64,000 nucleotides of DNA from Callorhinus ursinus (lineage: Eukaryota > Chordata > Mammalia > Carnivora > Otariidae): positions 2,938,612-3,002,611 of the forward strand of contig NW_020312968.1 of assembly GCF_003265705.1 (NCBI RefSeq). Direction: 5' to 3'. A program made the position numbers and the translations under genes. This document shows, piece after piece, positions 55,246 through 64,000 of this stretch. The number at the start of each line of letters is the position of its first letter. Positions within the stretch are counted from its first letter, which is position 1. The notes below the pieces were generated by a model. The model ran no database searches, was not told the DNA's origin, and worked only from the letters and a program-made list of their open reading frames with translations.

Positions 55246-56680
55246 GAATATTATGAGCAAATTCATGCCAGTAAATGTGAAAATTTAGATGAGATGGAAA
55301 AATTATTAGGAAAACAGAACTTACCCCAAACTGCTATAAGAAATGTAAAGTTTCCACAGCTCTGTATGTGATGAAGAAATTGAATATGTAATTAAAAACC
55401 TCTTCATAAATAAAGCCCCTCTCCATAAGGAGGAATTCTTTTTTTTTTTTTTTTTAAGGAGGAACTCTTAAAGAACAAGATGGAACATACTCACTGGTGA
55501 ATTCTACCCCTCAAAAAAGAAGAAATAACGCAAAATTTAACACAAATTCTTCTGGAGAAGAGAAAAAAAAGAAATACTTTCCAAAATTTTTGATACTTAT
55601 GCAATCTTGATCTCAAAGTTCGCAAAGAATATTATAAAAAAGAAAGATTAATGTCTTTTATGAACATAGGTACAAAAAAATCCTAAATAAGTTACTAGCA
55701 AATTGAATCTAGTGATACTTAGAAGGATAATATATCATGACCAAATGTGTTTTTGTTTTGTTTTTTTTAGAGAGAGAGAGAGTGGGGAGGGGTAGAAGGA
55801 GAGGAAGAGAGAATCTTAAGTAGGCCCCATGCCCAGAGCAGAGCCCAGTGAGGGGCTCGATCTCACAACCCTGAGATCATGACCTGAGCTGAAATCAAGA
55901 GTCAGACCCTTAACTGACTGAGCCACGCAGGTGCCCCCAAATGTGGTTTATTTAAAGAAGATGACACTGGGTTAACATTCAAAATTCAATGTAATTTGTC
56001 AGATTAACAGAATAAAGGAGAAAATTCATATGCCCATCTCCATAGATGCAGAAAGAGCATTTGATATAAATCCAGTATCTATTGATAATTAGAAACAGTC
56101 TTAAATAGATAAATACATTCTTAATTTGATAAATCTAAAAAATGAAACAAAAAACCCCATAAAACAAACACATCTCAAGTGAATTTTTATGAGACTTCCC
56201 TCTGAGATTAGTAATGAGAGAAAGATTTTTCTGCTAAGATTGTTTTTGTTCAACATTTTACTGGAGGCCTTTACAAGGAAACAAGGACAATAATATTGAA
56301 GGTGTGAAAAATGGAAGGGAAAATAGAACTTTTATTATTTACAGATGATATGATCATGTACATAGACATTTTTAGAAGATCTACAGATAAACTGTTAGAT
56401 ATAACAAGAGAAAAACAATATTAAATTTTTATGTATTGCAACAAATTTAAAAAAGTAATTAAAATGTATTATTTACAATATCATTAAAAACCTCAAATAT
56501 CTAGCAATATGTCTAATGCGAGTTGTCTGAGACCTCTTCCCAAAAATGTATAAAACACTATCAAGAGATATTTAAGAAGACTCCATAAGTGAATGAGATA
56601 GATGAATAGATTTTTAAAAATCTACAGACCAACTGCATTAGCAGAAATAGAAAGGGTTGTCAAAGAGTCAATCCTCCCCA
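55246..56680 (+). mobile_element. Old L1M ORF2 fragment
   Basis: A second old plus-strand L1 in tandem: TACTCACTGGTGAATTCTAC, AAGTTACTAGCAAATTGAAT, GATGCAGAAAGAGCATTTGA, TTACTGGAGGCCTTTACAAG and TTATTTACAGATGATATGAT (the F/Y-T-D-D active-site region) are in ORF2 order. A T run sits at 55,439-55,456. A SINE interrupts at 55,750. Confidence 0.9.
55750..55936 (-). mobile_element. Carnivore SINE with 9-bp TSD
   Basis: TSD CCAAATGTG at 55,741-55,749 and 55,937-55,945. TTTTTGTTTTGTTTTTTTTA tail complement, GAG repeats, GGGGCTCGATCTCACAACCC, GACTGAGCCACGCAGGTGCC. Confidence 0.96.
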
Positions 56681-56990
56681 AAGCATATGTTTGTACCACT
56701 GCCCCTCCTGCACCAAGAGCTCAAATTTGTGGTTATTACTGCTCCTACTGGCACAAAAGGGAGGGAATCCCTTGCCTTCCCTCTTGCATTGCCAACTCCT
56801 GGCATGAGTGCATCTGAGTGACAAAGCCCAGGTCACATGCTTATGCTCCAGCTGTAAGATAGCCTGACAAATTACATATCCAGCATTCTCACCTCCATTA
56901 GAGGAGAAGATCTTTGTCTATCAAGACTTATAAGGTGAGCAATTCCTCAAACCTAGAAAAGGGTTTAGATGCTGGGTACTGAGAACAATG
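56681..56990. other. Unidentified block between two L1M pieces
   Basis: Not L1-like, and GC-richer than its surroundings: GTACCACTGCCCCTCCTGCA, CTGGCATGAGTGCATCTGAG, CCAGGTCACATGCTTATGCT. It separates L1M ORF2 text on the left from L1M ORF2 text on the right. It could be an old inserted repeat or captured sequence. A 71-codon frame (56,602-56,817) crosses the left junction, so it is not a gene. Confidence 0.5.
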
Positions 56991-58065
56991 ACATTTGTCC
57001 ACCAGAAACACCCCTATTCCCACTAATAATGATTCTTCAGTTATTCTGGAGGTACTGGCAAGCACAATGAGAAAAAATAAAAATAGATATAAAAATTAAA
57101 TAGGAGGAGATTAAACTACAACTATATGCTGCTGGTGCAATTATTTTCCTAGAAAATCCATGAGAAATGACTAAAATGTTTTCACAAATGAGAGTAGAAT
57201 ACAGGCACAAAATTAATTAAACAGATATATTTTCAAGTAGATGGTTTGCTAGATGATATAGTGGAATAAATGGAAGACATAATAGCAAGACACATGAAGG
57301 ATCAAGATAAAATTTGAAAATGCTTTTCAAGGATACAAAAAGAAAACTTGAATAAATGGAAAGGCACACTATGTTTTTGGACAATAGATTCAACATTATG
57401 AACATGTCAGTGTCTCTAAATTAATCTGTAAAAGTGACATGATCCCTCCAAAAAATTACCAGTAGGATTTTTATTGAAACTAGGCATTTGGATCCTAAAG
57501 AATATATGAAAAAAATGAACAAGCAAGAATAGCTAGCAAAAATTCCAGAGAAGAGTAATGGGAAGTATTTGTCTTAAAAGGTGTTAAAACACACAAAAAT
57601 ATCAAAGGGTAAGATATGGTACTTGAGCATATACAGTAATATGGTGTATGGAATAGATGAAAATTCAGATCATTGGGAAGTGATAAGATTCGCTCTTTTG
57701 AATGGCAAAGATTAAAGATTACTAATATCCAACTAATGGAGAAGATACAGAGAAACGTATAGATATGTAATCAGGCATGACTTTTATGGAGAATATTTTC
57801 TTACGATCTTTTTAGAAATATGCACATGCCTTAACTCAGCAATTCCACTTTGATATTCATCCCCCCAAAATGCTTGCAACTGTGCACAAAGAGGCCTTGA
57901 AGAATTGTTTGCAGTGGGGGCAAAATAGATCATAATCCGAGTATCCTTATTAAGTATTATGTATCTTTACTGTTGAAAACAATGCAGCAGTTAAAATAAA
58001 TGAGGTTAAAAATGAGAAAGATTACATGAAGTGAAGTGTGAATTAGCATTTCAAGGACTAATTTT
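56991..58065 (+). mobile_element. Old L1M ORF2 fragment, right piece
   Basis: GTTATTCTGGAGGTACTGGC, AACTATATGCTGCTGGTGCA, GATTCGCTCTTTTGAATGGC, ACTCAGCAATTCCACTTTGA, GAACAATGCAGCAGTTAAAA-like text. The ORF2 central to C-terminal order is kept, but all frames are broken. Confidence 0.8.
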
Positions 58066-58199
58066 AACACTGAAAAGGGAATTTTAGAATAATATACATA
58101 GTGTGATTTCTCTGATGCCCAAACGGTCTTACCTGTGTACATGAGTTGGGTCATACTGTTATCTCAAGTCTATCAGTGTATCAAGGAGGGAACTGAAGC

Positions 58200-59060
58200 A
58201 CAGGGAGGGAAATATTGTGGGGCGGGGGGTTGGAAGACCATCTGAGGAAAGAGCGATTCAGTCAGAGAAAGCAATCAGAGACCCTGGAGTAGAAGCACGG
58301 TGTGCCAATTTGAGGAAAAGTAAGAGGATCAGTGTGGCTGGAATGAGGTTGAGTGAAGTTGGTGTTTGGAGATGTTCAGTTTCAGATTTCTTTTTGACAT
58401 TCAAGTGGGTAGATACGTGGAGCAGATAAGTGGGTGTGAGTATGGAGTTCAAGGTAGAGGTCCAGGGTACAGATGTAAATTTGAGAAACCGTCAGGACAT
58501 AGATGTTACCGAAAGCTGTGAGACTGGGTGGTTGTTGATGGAAAAGAGAATAGGTCCAAGCTGAGTCCTATGGTGCTCCAAAAGTGGGAAGAAGAGGACC
58601 CACAAAGGAGACTGAGAAGCAACCAGAGAGGTAGGACAGAAACCAGGAACTCAAGTGAAATATATATGGCAAGGAGGAGGGAGTGTTCAGCAGTGTCCAA
58701 TACTGCTTATAGGCCAAATAAGATGTGATTGAGAATTAATCTTAGGTTCAGCAATGATGTGGCCATTGTTGACCTTGACAAGAGCAGTTTGGTGGTGGCT
58801 GGGAGGAAGTCTTACTGGGAAGAGAATGGAAGGAGAGAAATTAGAGGCAATGAATAGAGATAGTATTTCTGAGACAGACGTCATGTTGCTGTGAAGGGAA
58901 GCAGAAAAATGGGGTAGTCTCTGGGGGTGGGGGAGTAAAAACTTTCATATGGTTTTCATGGATATTGCTATTTTAGTTGTTGTTTTTAAAGTTGACAAGA
59001 CAGTAGCATGTCCATGTGCTGAAGGGAATGATCCAGCAGTGGTGAGAAAGCTGATGATGT
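58200..59060 (-). mobile_element. L2 ORF2 (reverse transcriptase) fragment
   Basis: The minus strand translates to HHQTALVKVNNGHI and further RT-like text. Plus-strand landmarks are GAGTCCTATGGTGCTCCAAA, GGAGACTGAGAAGCAACCAG, GAGGGAGTGTTCAGCAGTGT, ATTGTTGACCTTGACAAGAG, all complements of the L2 RT core. Short minus frames at 58,258-58,884 are its remains. It is the best-kept L2 ORF2 part of the window. Confidence 0.85.
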
Positions 59061-60345
59061 AGCAGAGAATAGAACTGCTACAGCCTTGAGAAGGTGAGGG
59101 CAGGGGGGCTCGGCTTTAGCTATAAGCACAAACACTCCATGTAATAACAGGAAGGTGGAATATATGTGTGAGATGCTGGTAGATGTATGAATCTGCGAGG
59201 ATAGGAGGATGTGGAAGTTCTCTGCTGATGGCTTCAGTTTTCTCAAGGGAGCAGGATGCAAGGTCTTCAGCTGTCAATGTGAGAATATAGAGAGGGGGTG
59301 TTGGAGGTTTGAGGCTAAAGGAAAATGAGTGAATTTGAGTGAGGGAATAAACTTGGGAAATATAATGGGATGTTCTTGTGATGGAGTCAGAGAATAAACA
59401 TCTGTTTTAGAGAGTAAAATAGGTTGTCCTTTGTCTCTAGAGAAGCAAAACCTATGGATTCCTTGAGTCCCTTTCTTTTGTTTTTATGAAAACAGCAACC
59501 AGGAATTAAACTATAGTTCTAAGTTGGAAGACATGACCATTTGGTTAGAGGATCCCACGCACCTCACATTTTCTGTCCCAGTGCTTAAGAAGCACATATT
59601 GTCCTTCAAAACATGACTCTTCAGACAGAATGTCCAGAGTTCCAAGAAGAAAGTTTATGATGTGTTGACCAATCCCAAACCACACTGCAGTAATCGAAAA
59701 GACTCTTCTGCAAATGGGTAATGACAGAAGAGCCTATGATCTGAACTAAAGCTACAGTAAGGAGTCATTGGCAAGGCAAGATGAGATTAAGTGCCGTTGT
59801 TATACACCCTGTTCCTGCCTGAAGTAGCCTGATGGACTGAATTACTTTAAGTAATTAAATAAGGTGAGATGTTTCCAGAGGTATCCAGATACAGCCAGTC
59901 CCTCAAGGTCTTTGGTAGCTGAATGTCCTGCTTCCTGATCTCTGGGGCCCGATTTTTTTCAACAACTTTATTAGCATGTCCTTGATAATGGATAATGACT
60001 AAGACCATCATTTTGGGCTTGTTTCAGATTGGGGTAACATTGTGGTGAGAAGCTAAATCTTGAAGTGTTTTGAGACAGGGTAGCAGTTTTCAATAAACTA
60101 AAGTTTCAAAAAAACAGTGGTTTCAAAAGAGGCTCAATTCCCTTGGATCTCACACTTCACACCACTTTAAGTGAATAGACAGGCAAGTTTGTTGTATGTG
60201 TGGTTGATGTTTACATTTTCTTGAATATTCTAATGTTTCTCATTAACTGACAGCTGATTTTTTTTCCTGCCACATAACTTGTTGACTTGATCTCTTTTCC
60301 TTCTAAGGAGTTATGTTGGTTTGGGTCCCCTGAGAGGCAGATGCC
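59061..60345. other. No gene or clear repeat
   Basis: Mixed sequence. A 91-codon minus frame at 58,986-59,261 begins in the L2 edge and shows no domain. Confidence 0.5.
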
Positions 60346-60351
60346 ATGACG

Positions 60352-60378
60352 GTATTATATATATATATATATATACAC
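60352..60378. repeat. TA microsatellite
   Basis: Alternating TA run of about 25 bases ending ACACGTGTG, a perfect short palindrome. Confidence 0.93.
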
Positions 60379-60679
60379 GTGTGGAGATTTACTAGGGAAA
60401 ATGTCTGTAAGGGAAAATGGGGAAGGAGCTGGAGGAGGTTACGGTGAGAGAAGGAAGGAAAAATCTTAGACTGTGGAGCAGTTCTAAGAAAGTTTTGGTA
60501 AGGCTCAGGGGGAGTCTAGACCCAAAGTGACCCATCAGAGGAGTCTTTCCTCTTCCAGAAATGGACCTGCCTTAGTATCCCTGCCATGTTCAGTGATTGG
60601 TAGGGAGTAGCTTGTGGGAAGAGTGGCGTCAGCTCCACTAGACTGATGGATTTCAGGATGCAGTTGTGGGGGATGTTTG

Positions 60680-61065
60680 TAATTACACTTCTCTATTACT
60701 CTACTTGAACTCCTTTACCAATCTACCACAGACTAAGGGGCTTTAACAGCAGAAATTTATTTTTCACAGTTCCAGAGGCTAGGAAGTCCAAGATCAAGGT
60801 GCTGGCAGGGTAAGTTACATCCTGAGACTTCTTCTCTTGGCTTGCAGGCTGCTCTGTTCACATGACCTCTTCTTTGTGTGGAGAGAGAGCTCTTTGGTTT
60901 CTCTTAGAAGGACACCAGTCCTATCAGATGAGAGCCCCACCCTTATGAGCTCATTTAACCTTAATTACTTCCCTGGAGGCCCCATCTCCAAATACAGCCA
61001 TACTGGGTTTAGGATTTCAACATATGAATTTTGTGGGGACATAAACATTTAGTCCATAGTAACTA
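60680..61065 (-). mobile_element. MaLR LTR (MLT1 group)
   Basis: CTACCACAGACTAAGGGGCT, CAGCAGAAATTTATTTTTCA, AAGATCAAGGTGCTGGCAGG, CTCTTGGCTTGCAGGCTGC, ACCTTAATTACTTCCCTGGA, GATTTCAACATATGAATTTT: complement of an MLT1 LTR, same family group as 17,205-17,600. Confidence 0.93.
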
Positions 61066-61089
61066 CCTACAGCCAGAGATTTGAGAGGT

Positions 61090-61345
61090 GCATCTTTTAA
61101 AAACATGTTTTATTTCAGTATATAATACAGAAAATTGCACAAATTTTATTTTTATAGCTCTTTAATTTTTTAATGCCAAGAGAACTAATAAAGTGTGATT
61201 TGTATTTGTAGAATGCACACATTTTAAGTGTACAGTTCAAGGTTTTTGACAAGTGTATATACATCTGAGTCACCATTATCCACATCAAGATATAGATAAT
61301 GTCCAGCACTCCAGAAGGTTCTTGTGTTGACCATGGTGTTCCAAT
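61090..61345 (-). mobile_element. Old L1M 3' UTR fragment
   Basis: AGAATGCACACATTTTAAGT, GTACAGTTCAAGGTTTTTGA, CACCATTATCCACATCAAGA, ATAATGTCCAGCACTCCAGA. Same type as 11,608 and 26,800. The 82-codon minus frame lies inside it. Confidence 0.82.
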
Positions 61346-61839
61346 AAAGACTCTGGACACCAATACTTAGGTGAACTTCCCTGTTGCAGGTAAGCACTAT
61401 AGAGAAAAGTAGAGGAGGAAGGTGACAGGGAATTCTGGCAGTGTGATGAAGGGGTTCAGGTAACAGTTTTAAAGAGGATACTCAGGAGATGCCTCTCTGG
61501 TGAGGTGGTCTCACTGCCTGAAGGGGGTCTTGTAACAATTATAGTCACATACAGCAGTGCTGTATTTTCAGCCATAACGCATTTGGGAACTTGCACCTGT
61601 GAGATATCTCACCCTCTTGACACTAGTGGGTATGTGGGATTCCCAAGCAACTTATGTTAAACAGTCTTATCCTTTTACATTGTGGTAGGATAACTAAAAC
61701 ATTTTCTAAAGAACAGATAACATTTCTTATGGGAAACTTTGCTGTCTCTTCTATATTAATATTTAATGAATGGAAAAATGCATTTGTAGGCTCTATTGAG
61801 GTTCTCAGAAACAGAATTCGTTTACTCATTCAATATTTT
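61346..61839. other. No gene or clear repeat
   Basis: Overlapping opposed frames of 63-68 codons at 61,623-61,845 have no features. Confidence 0.5.
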
Positions 61840-62150
61840 GCCTAATATATTTCTTTAATAAGCATTCACTGAGCACCTACTATGCTCCATGTTTTGAACT
61901 AAGCACTGAGAGAGACACAAATGGACAGGAAACTCCAGGATATCATGGTTAAGAGTGGTGGAGGCAGAACTGCAAATGGATTGTTTCTGTTGTGACTGGA
62001 ATAACTCAAAAATGGTAGTGGGCAAGAGGAAGGTAGGAAGGAGCTAGCAGAGAAGGGCACAGGGCTAATAAAATGGCTGTAATTGGTGATAAAATATGAG
62101 AAGGGCTATAATGGTGCAATGTACAAAGTCTAATTGGGGCTCAATGGAGA
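61840..62150 (-). mobile_element. L2 3' end
   Basis: AAGCATTCACTGAGCACCTA, CTATGCTCCATGTTTTGAAC, TAAGCACTGAGAGAGACACA: reverse complement of the L2 terminus; the right part is diverged. Confidence 0.7.
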
Positions 62151-62250
62151 AAAAAATAATTCTCTAAAGGAGCTGGGCTAGGTTTCACACACAGCACACA
62201 TTTTTCCCCTTATTAGTTCTTTCTTTTAAAAATGCTTTAAAAACATTTTA

Positions 62251-62462
62251 TTTTATTATTATTATTTTTAAAAATTTTATTTCTTTATTTGACAGAGAGA
62301 GACACACAGTGAGAGAGGGAACACAAGCAGGGGGAGTGGGAGAGGGAGAAGCAGGCTTCCCTGCCAAGCAGGGAGCCCAATGTGAAGCTTGATCCCAGGA
62401 CCCTGAGATCATGACCTGAGCCGAAGGCAGATGCTTAACGACTGAGCCACCCAGGTGCCCCC
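62251..62462 (-). mobile_element. Carnivore SINE with 22-bp flanking repeat
   Basis: Identical 22-bp flanks at 62,229-62,250 and 62,463-62,484, beginning AAAATGCTTTAAAAACATTT. Body: ATTATTATT tail complement, GACAGAGAGAGACACACAGT, CAAGCAGGGAGCCCAATGTG, CTTAACGACTGAGCCACCC. Confidence 0.98.
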
Positions 62463-62484
62463 AAAATGCTTTAAAAACATTTTA

Positions 62485-62990
62485 GATCAAAGTTGAAAAA
62501 AATGAAATAGTATCAAAAGTTTTATAACCCCAAATAATAATTTCCTGCACCGATGCCACCTGCCACCCCAATCTCATTCCCTAGAGGTAAACATTTTAGC
62601 TATTTCAGCTATTTTGTTTTGTATTGGTCCATGTACTTCTTAAGATTATTCTTGTAATGATATTTCTTGATTTATTATCATTTTGACATTATCTATTGAT
62701 TTCCTGTTAGGATAGATGGGAATTTCACCCTCTTAAATGTCACTCACTTTCCACTCTCCTTCCTTCCAAAGAATTTCTTGATTAAATCAATATTCGGTGC
62801 TTACATTATTATAATCACGTAAATATTGTTCACTGCAGAGCCAAGAGTTTCCAAATGACTGTTTCCCTCCTTTTTTGTGTAACATTTTATTTTTTCTAGA
62901 ATTAATTTCTGCCTTTAAAAATTTGCATATTTTTGTATGCAATCTTAATTATCCTTAATATGTTTTATATCTCTCAAAAGATTTCCCTCC
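62485..62990 (-). mobile_element. Possible old L1M 3' UTR
   Basis: CACCGATGCCACCTGCCACC, TTCCCTAGAGGTAAACATTT, ATTGGTCCATGTACTTCTTA have the look of an L1M 3' UTR complement, as at 22,540. Weakly supported beyond 62,700. Confidence 0.45.
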
Positions 62991-63254
62991 CGCATGCTTA
63001 AATATAGTAAGTTTCTATCAGTTTTCCTTTCTTCCTCCCAGAGCTCTCCATCCTTTTGCTCTCCATCCTGTAAATTAGATTGGTTGCTGTGTAGTTCTCC
63101 TACCTAGCTACCATCCTGGGCACATCCTTTAGTTGTCATCCTGGGACCCTATGTCCCCAAGGATCCCTAGTTCCCTGGATTTTTTTGTCTTCCTTGTTTT
63201 TGATTCACTCATTTGTTTTGCTGAGGCATATCTTTCATAATGTCTTTAGAAAGT

Positions 63255-63700
63255 GTTGTGGGTTGACTTATGTTGCCCAAAAAGATATGTTGAAGTTCTA
63301 GCCTCTGATACCTTTAAATGTGACCTGACTTGAAAATAGGGTCTTGGCAGATATAACCAAATTAAGACAAGGTCATTAGCATGGACCCTAATCCACTTTG
63401 ACTGGTGTCCCTATAAGAAGAGAAGAGATACAAACAGACACAGAAAAAGAATGCTGCATGATAATGGAGGCAAAGATTGAAGTGGTACTGCCATAAGCCT
63501 AGAACACTAAGGATTGTTAGCAAACACCATAAACTAGGAGTGAAGCATTGAATACATTCTTCCCCCAGCCCCCAAGAAGTAACTAAGCCACTGACAACTT
63601 AATTTTTGGACTTGTAGACTCCAGAACCATGAGAGAATACATTTTTGTTATTTTTAAGTTACTAGTTTGTGGTGATTTGTTATGGAAGCTCTAGAAAGAG
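63255..63700 (+). mobile_element. MaLR LTR (MLT1 group)
   Basis: Plus orientation: GTGGGTTGACTTATGTTGCC, CAAATTAAGACAAGGTCATT, GGTGTCCCTATAAGAAGAGA, GACTCCAGAACCATGAGAGA, TTGTGGTGATTTGTTATGGA. Order and length fit an MLT1 LTR; the middle is diverged. Confidence 0.9.
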
Positions 63701-63714
63701 TATATTGGAAGTTA

Positions 63715-64000
63715 AGTTGAATCTTGGCAGATCTGAAAATGTCTTTATTACTCTCACTCTTGATTCTTTGATGTTGGCTCTGTCTTAATTTTACCAGAAA
63801 ATATCAAAGGAATACAACCAGGTCTTGATGCCACCTGACTGACAACAATTACAAGATGCATTCCAAATATAAGGATTTTTATATGTGAAAAGAAAAAAAA
63901 AAACCCGAGTGTTATGATAATGAAAGTAGGATATGATGGCTGGGTATAGAATGTTAGGTTGAAACTATTTCTGAATCACAATTTTGAAGACAAATCTTCA
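63715..64000 (-). mobile_element. Old L1M ORF1-region fragment, cut by the window end
   Basis: AGATCTGAAAATGTCTTTAT and, after a diverged gap, GGCTGGGTATAGAATGTTAG, GTTGAAACTATTTCTGAATC and TTTTGAAGACAAATCTTC. This is the complement of the same L1M region as the start of 30,190-31,835. Confidence 0.65.

Overview
This is a nuclear genomic window from a carnivoran mammal. The diagnostic signal is about twenty copies, on both strands, of the tRNA-Lys-derived carnivore SINE: a head reading TGGGTGGCTCAGTTGG, a B-box-like GATCGAGCCCC, a CT-rich middle and a tail of AAATAAATAAATAAAATC followed by A. The ordinary body lacks the cat-family middle section, so a caniform (dog, bear, seal or weasel side) is most likely. 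Carnivore-type L1 3' ends and typical mammalian fossils (MIR, L2, MaLR/MLT1 LTRs, MER5A and other hAT relics) agree. No functional protein-coding gene, rRNA, tRNA or CRISPR array is seen. The window reads as intergenic or deep intronic DNA.

Layout. 1-21,000: scattered MIR, L2, LTR and SINE copies, several with readable target-site duplications (TSDs), for example an L1 tail inside a MIR at 785-905 and a pair of opposed SINEs at 14,340-14,845. 19,892-21,000 (minus): an intronless, frameshifted and stop-riddled copy of adenylosuccinate synthase, closest to the ADSS2 type. 21,225-44,140: old L1M 3' ends in minus orientation, L2 pieces, SINEs, a long GT microsatellite near 29,875 and a second copy of the LTR-like repeat first seen at 2,570-3,660. 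44,520-58,060: old plus-strand L1M sequence, split by a nearly complete younger L1 of about 7.3 kb on the minus strand (45,910-53,251), which itself carries a SINE in its 3' UTR. 58,200-64,000: L2, MLT1 LTRs, L1M pieces and one SINE with a long TSD.

The young L1 is the largest unit. It has a GC- and CpG-rich 5' UTR with an internal 257-bp tandem duplication, an ORF1 remnant, an ORF2 remnant with recognisable endonuclease, reverse transcriptase and cysteine-rich parts, and a 3' UTR. Both ORFs are broken, so it should not be autonomous.

I found no undescribed biological system. The best second-look items are structural: the three-layer nest at 45,910-53,251, possible short 3' transductions on that L1 and on the SINE inside it, a 42-bp segment shared between 2,082-2,123 and 4,212-4,253 that appears inserted into an L1 tail, and the ADSS retrocopy. 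Repeat subfamily names were judged by eye against remembered consensus patterns; RepeatMasker would be needed to fix subfamily and exact ends.
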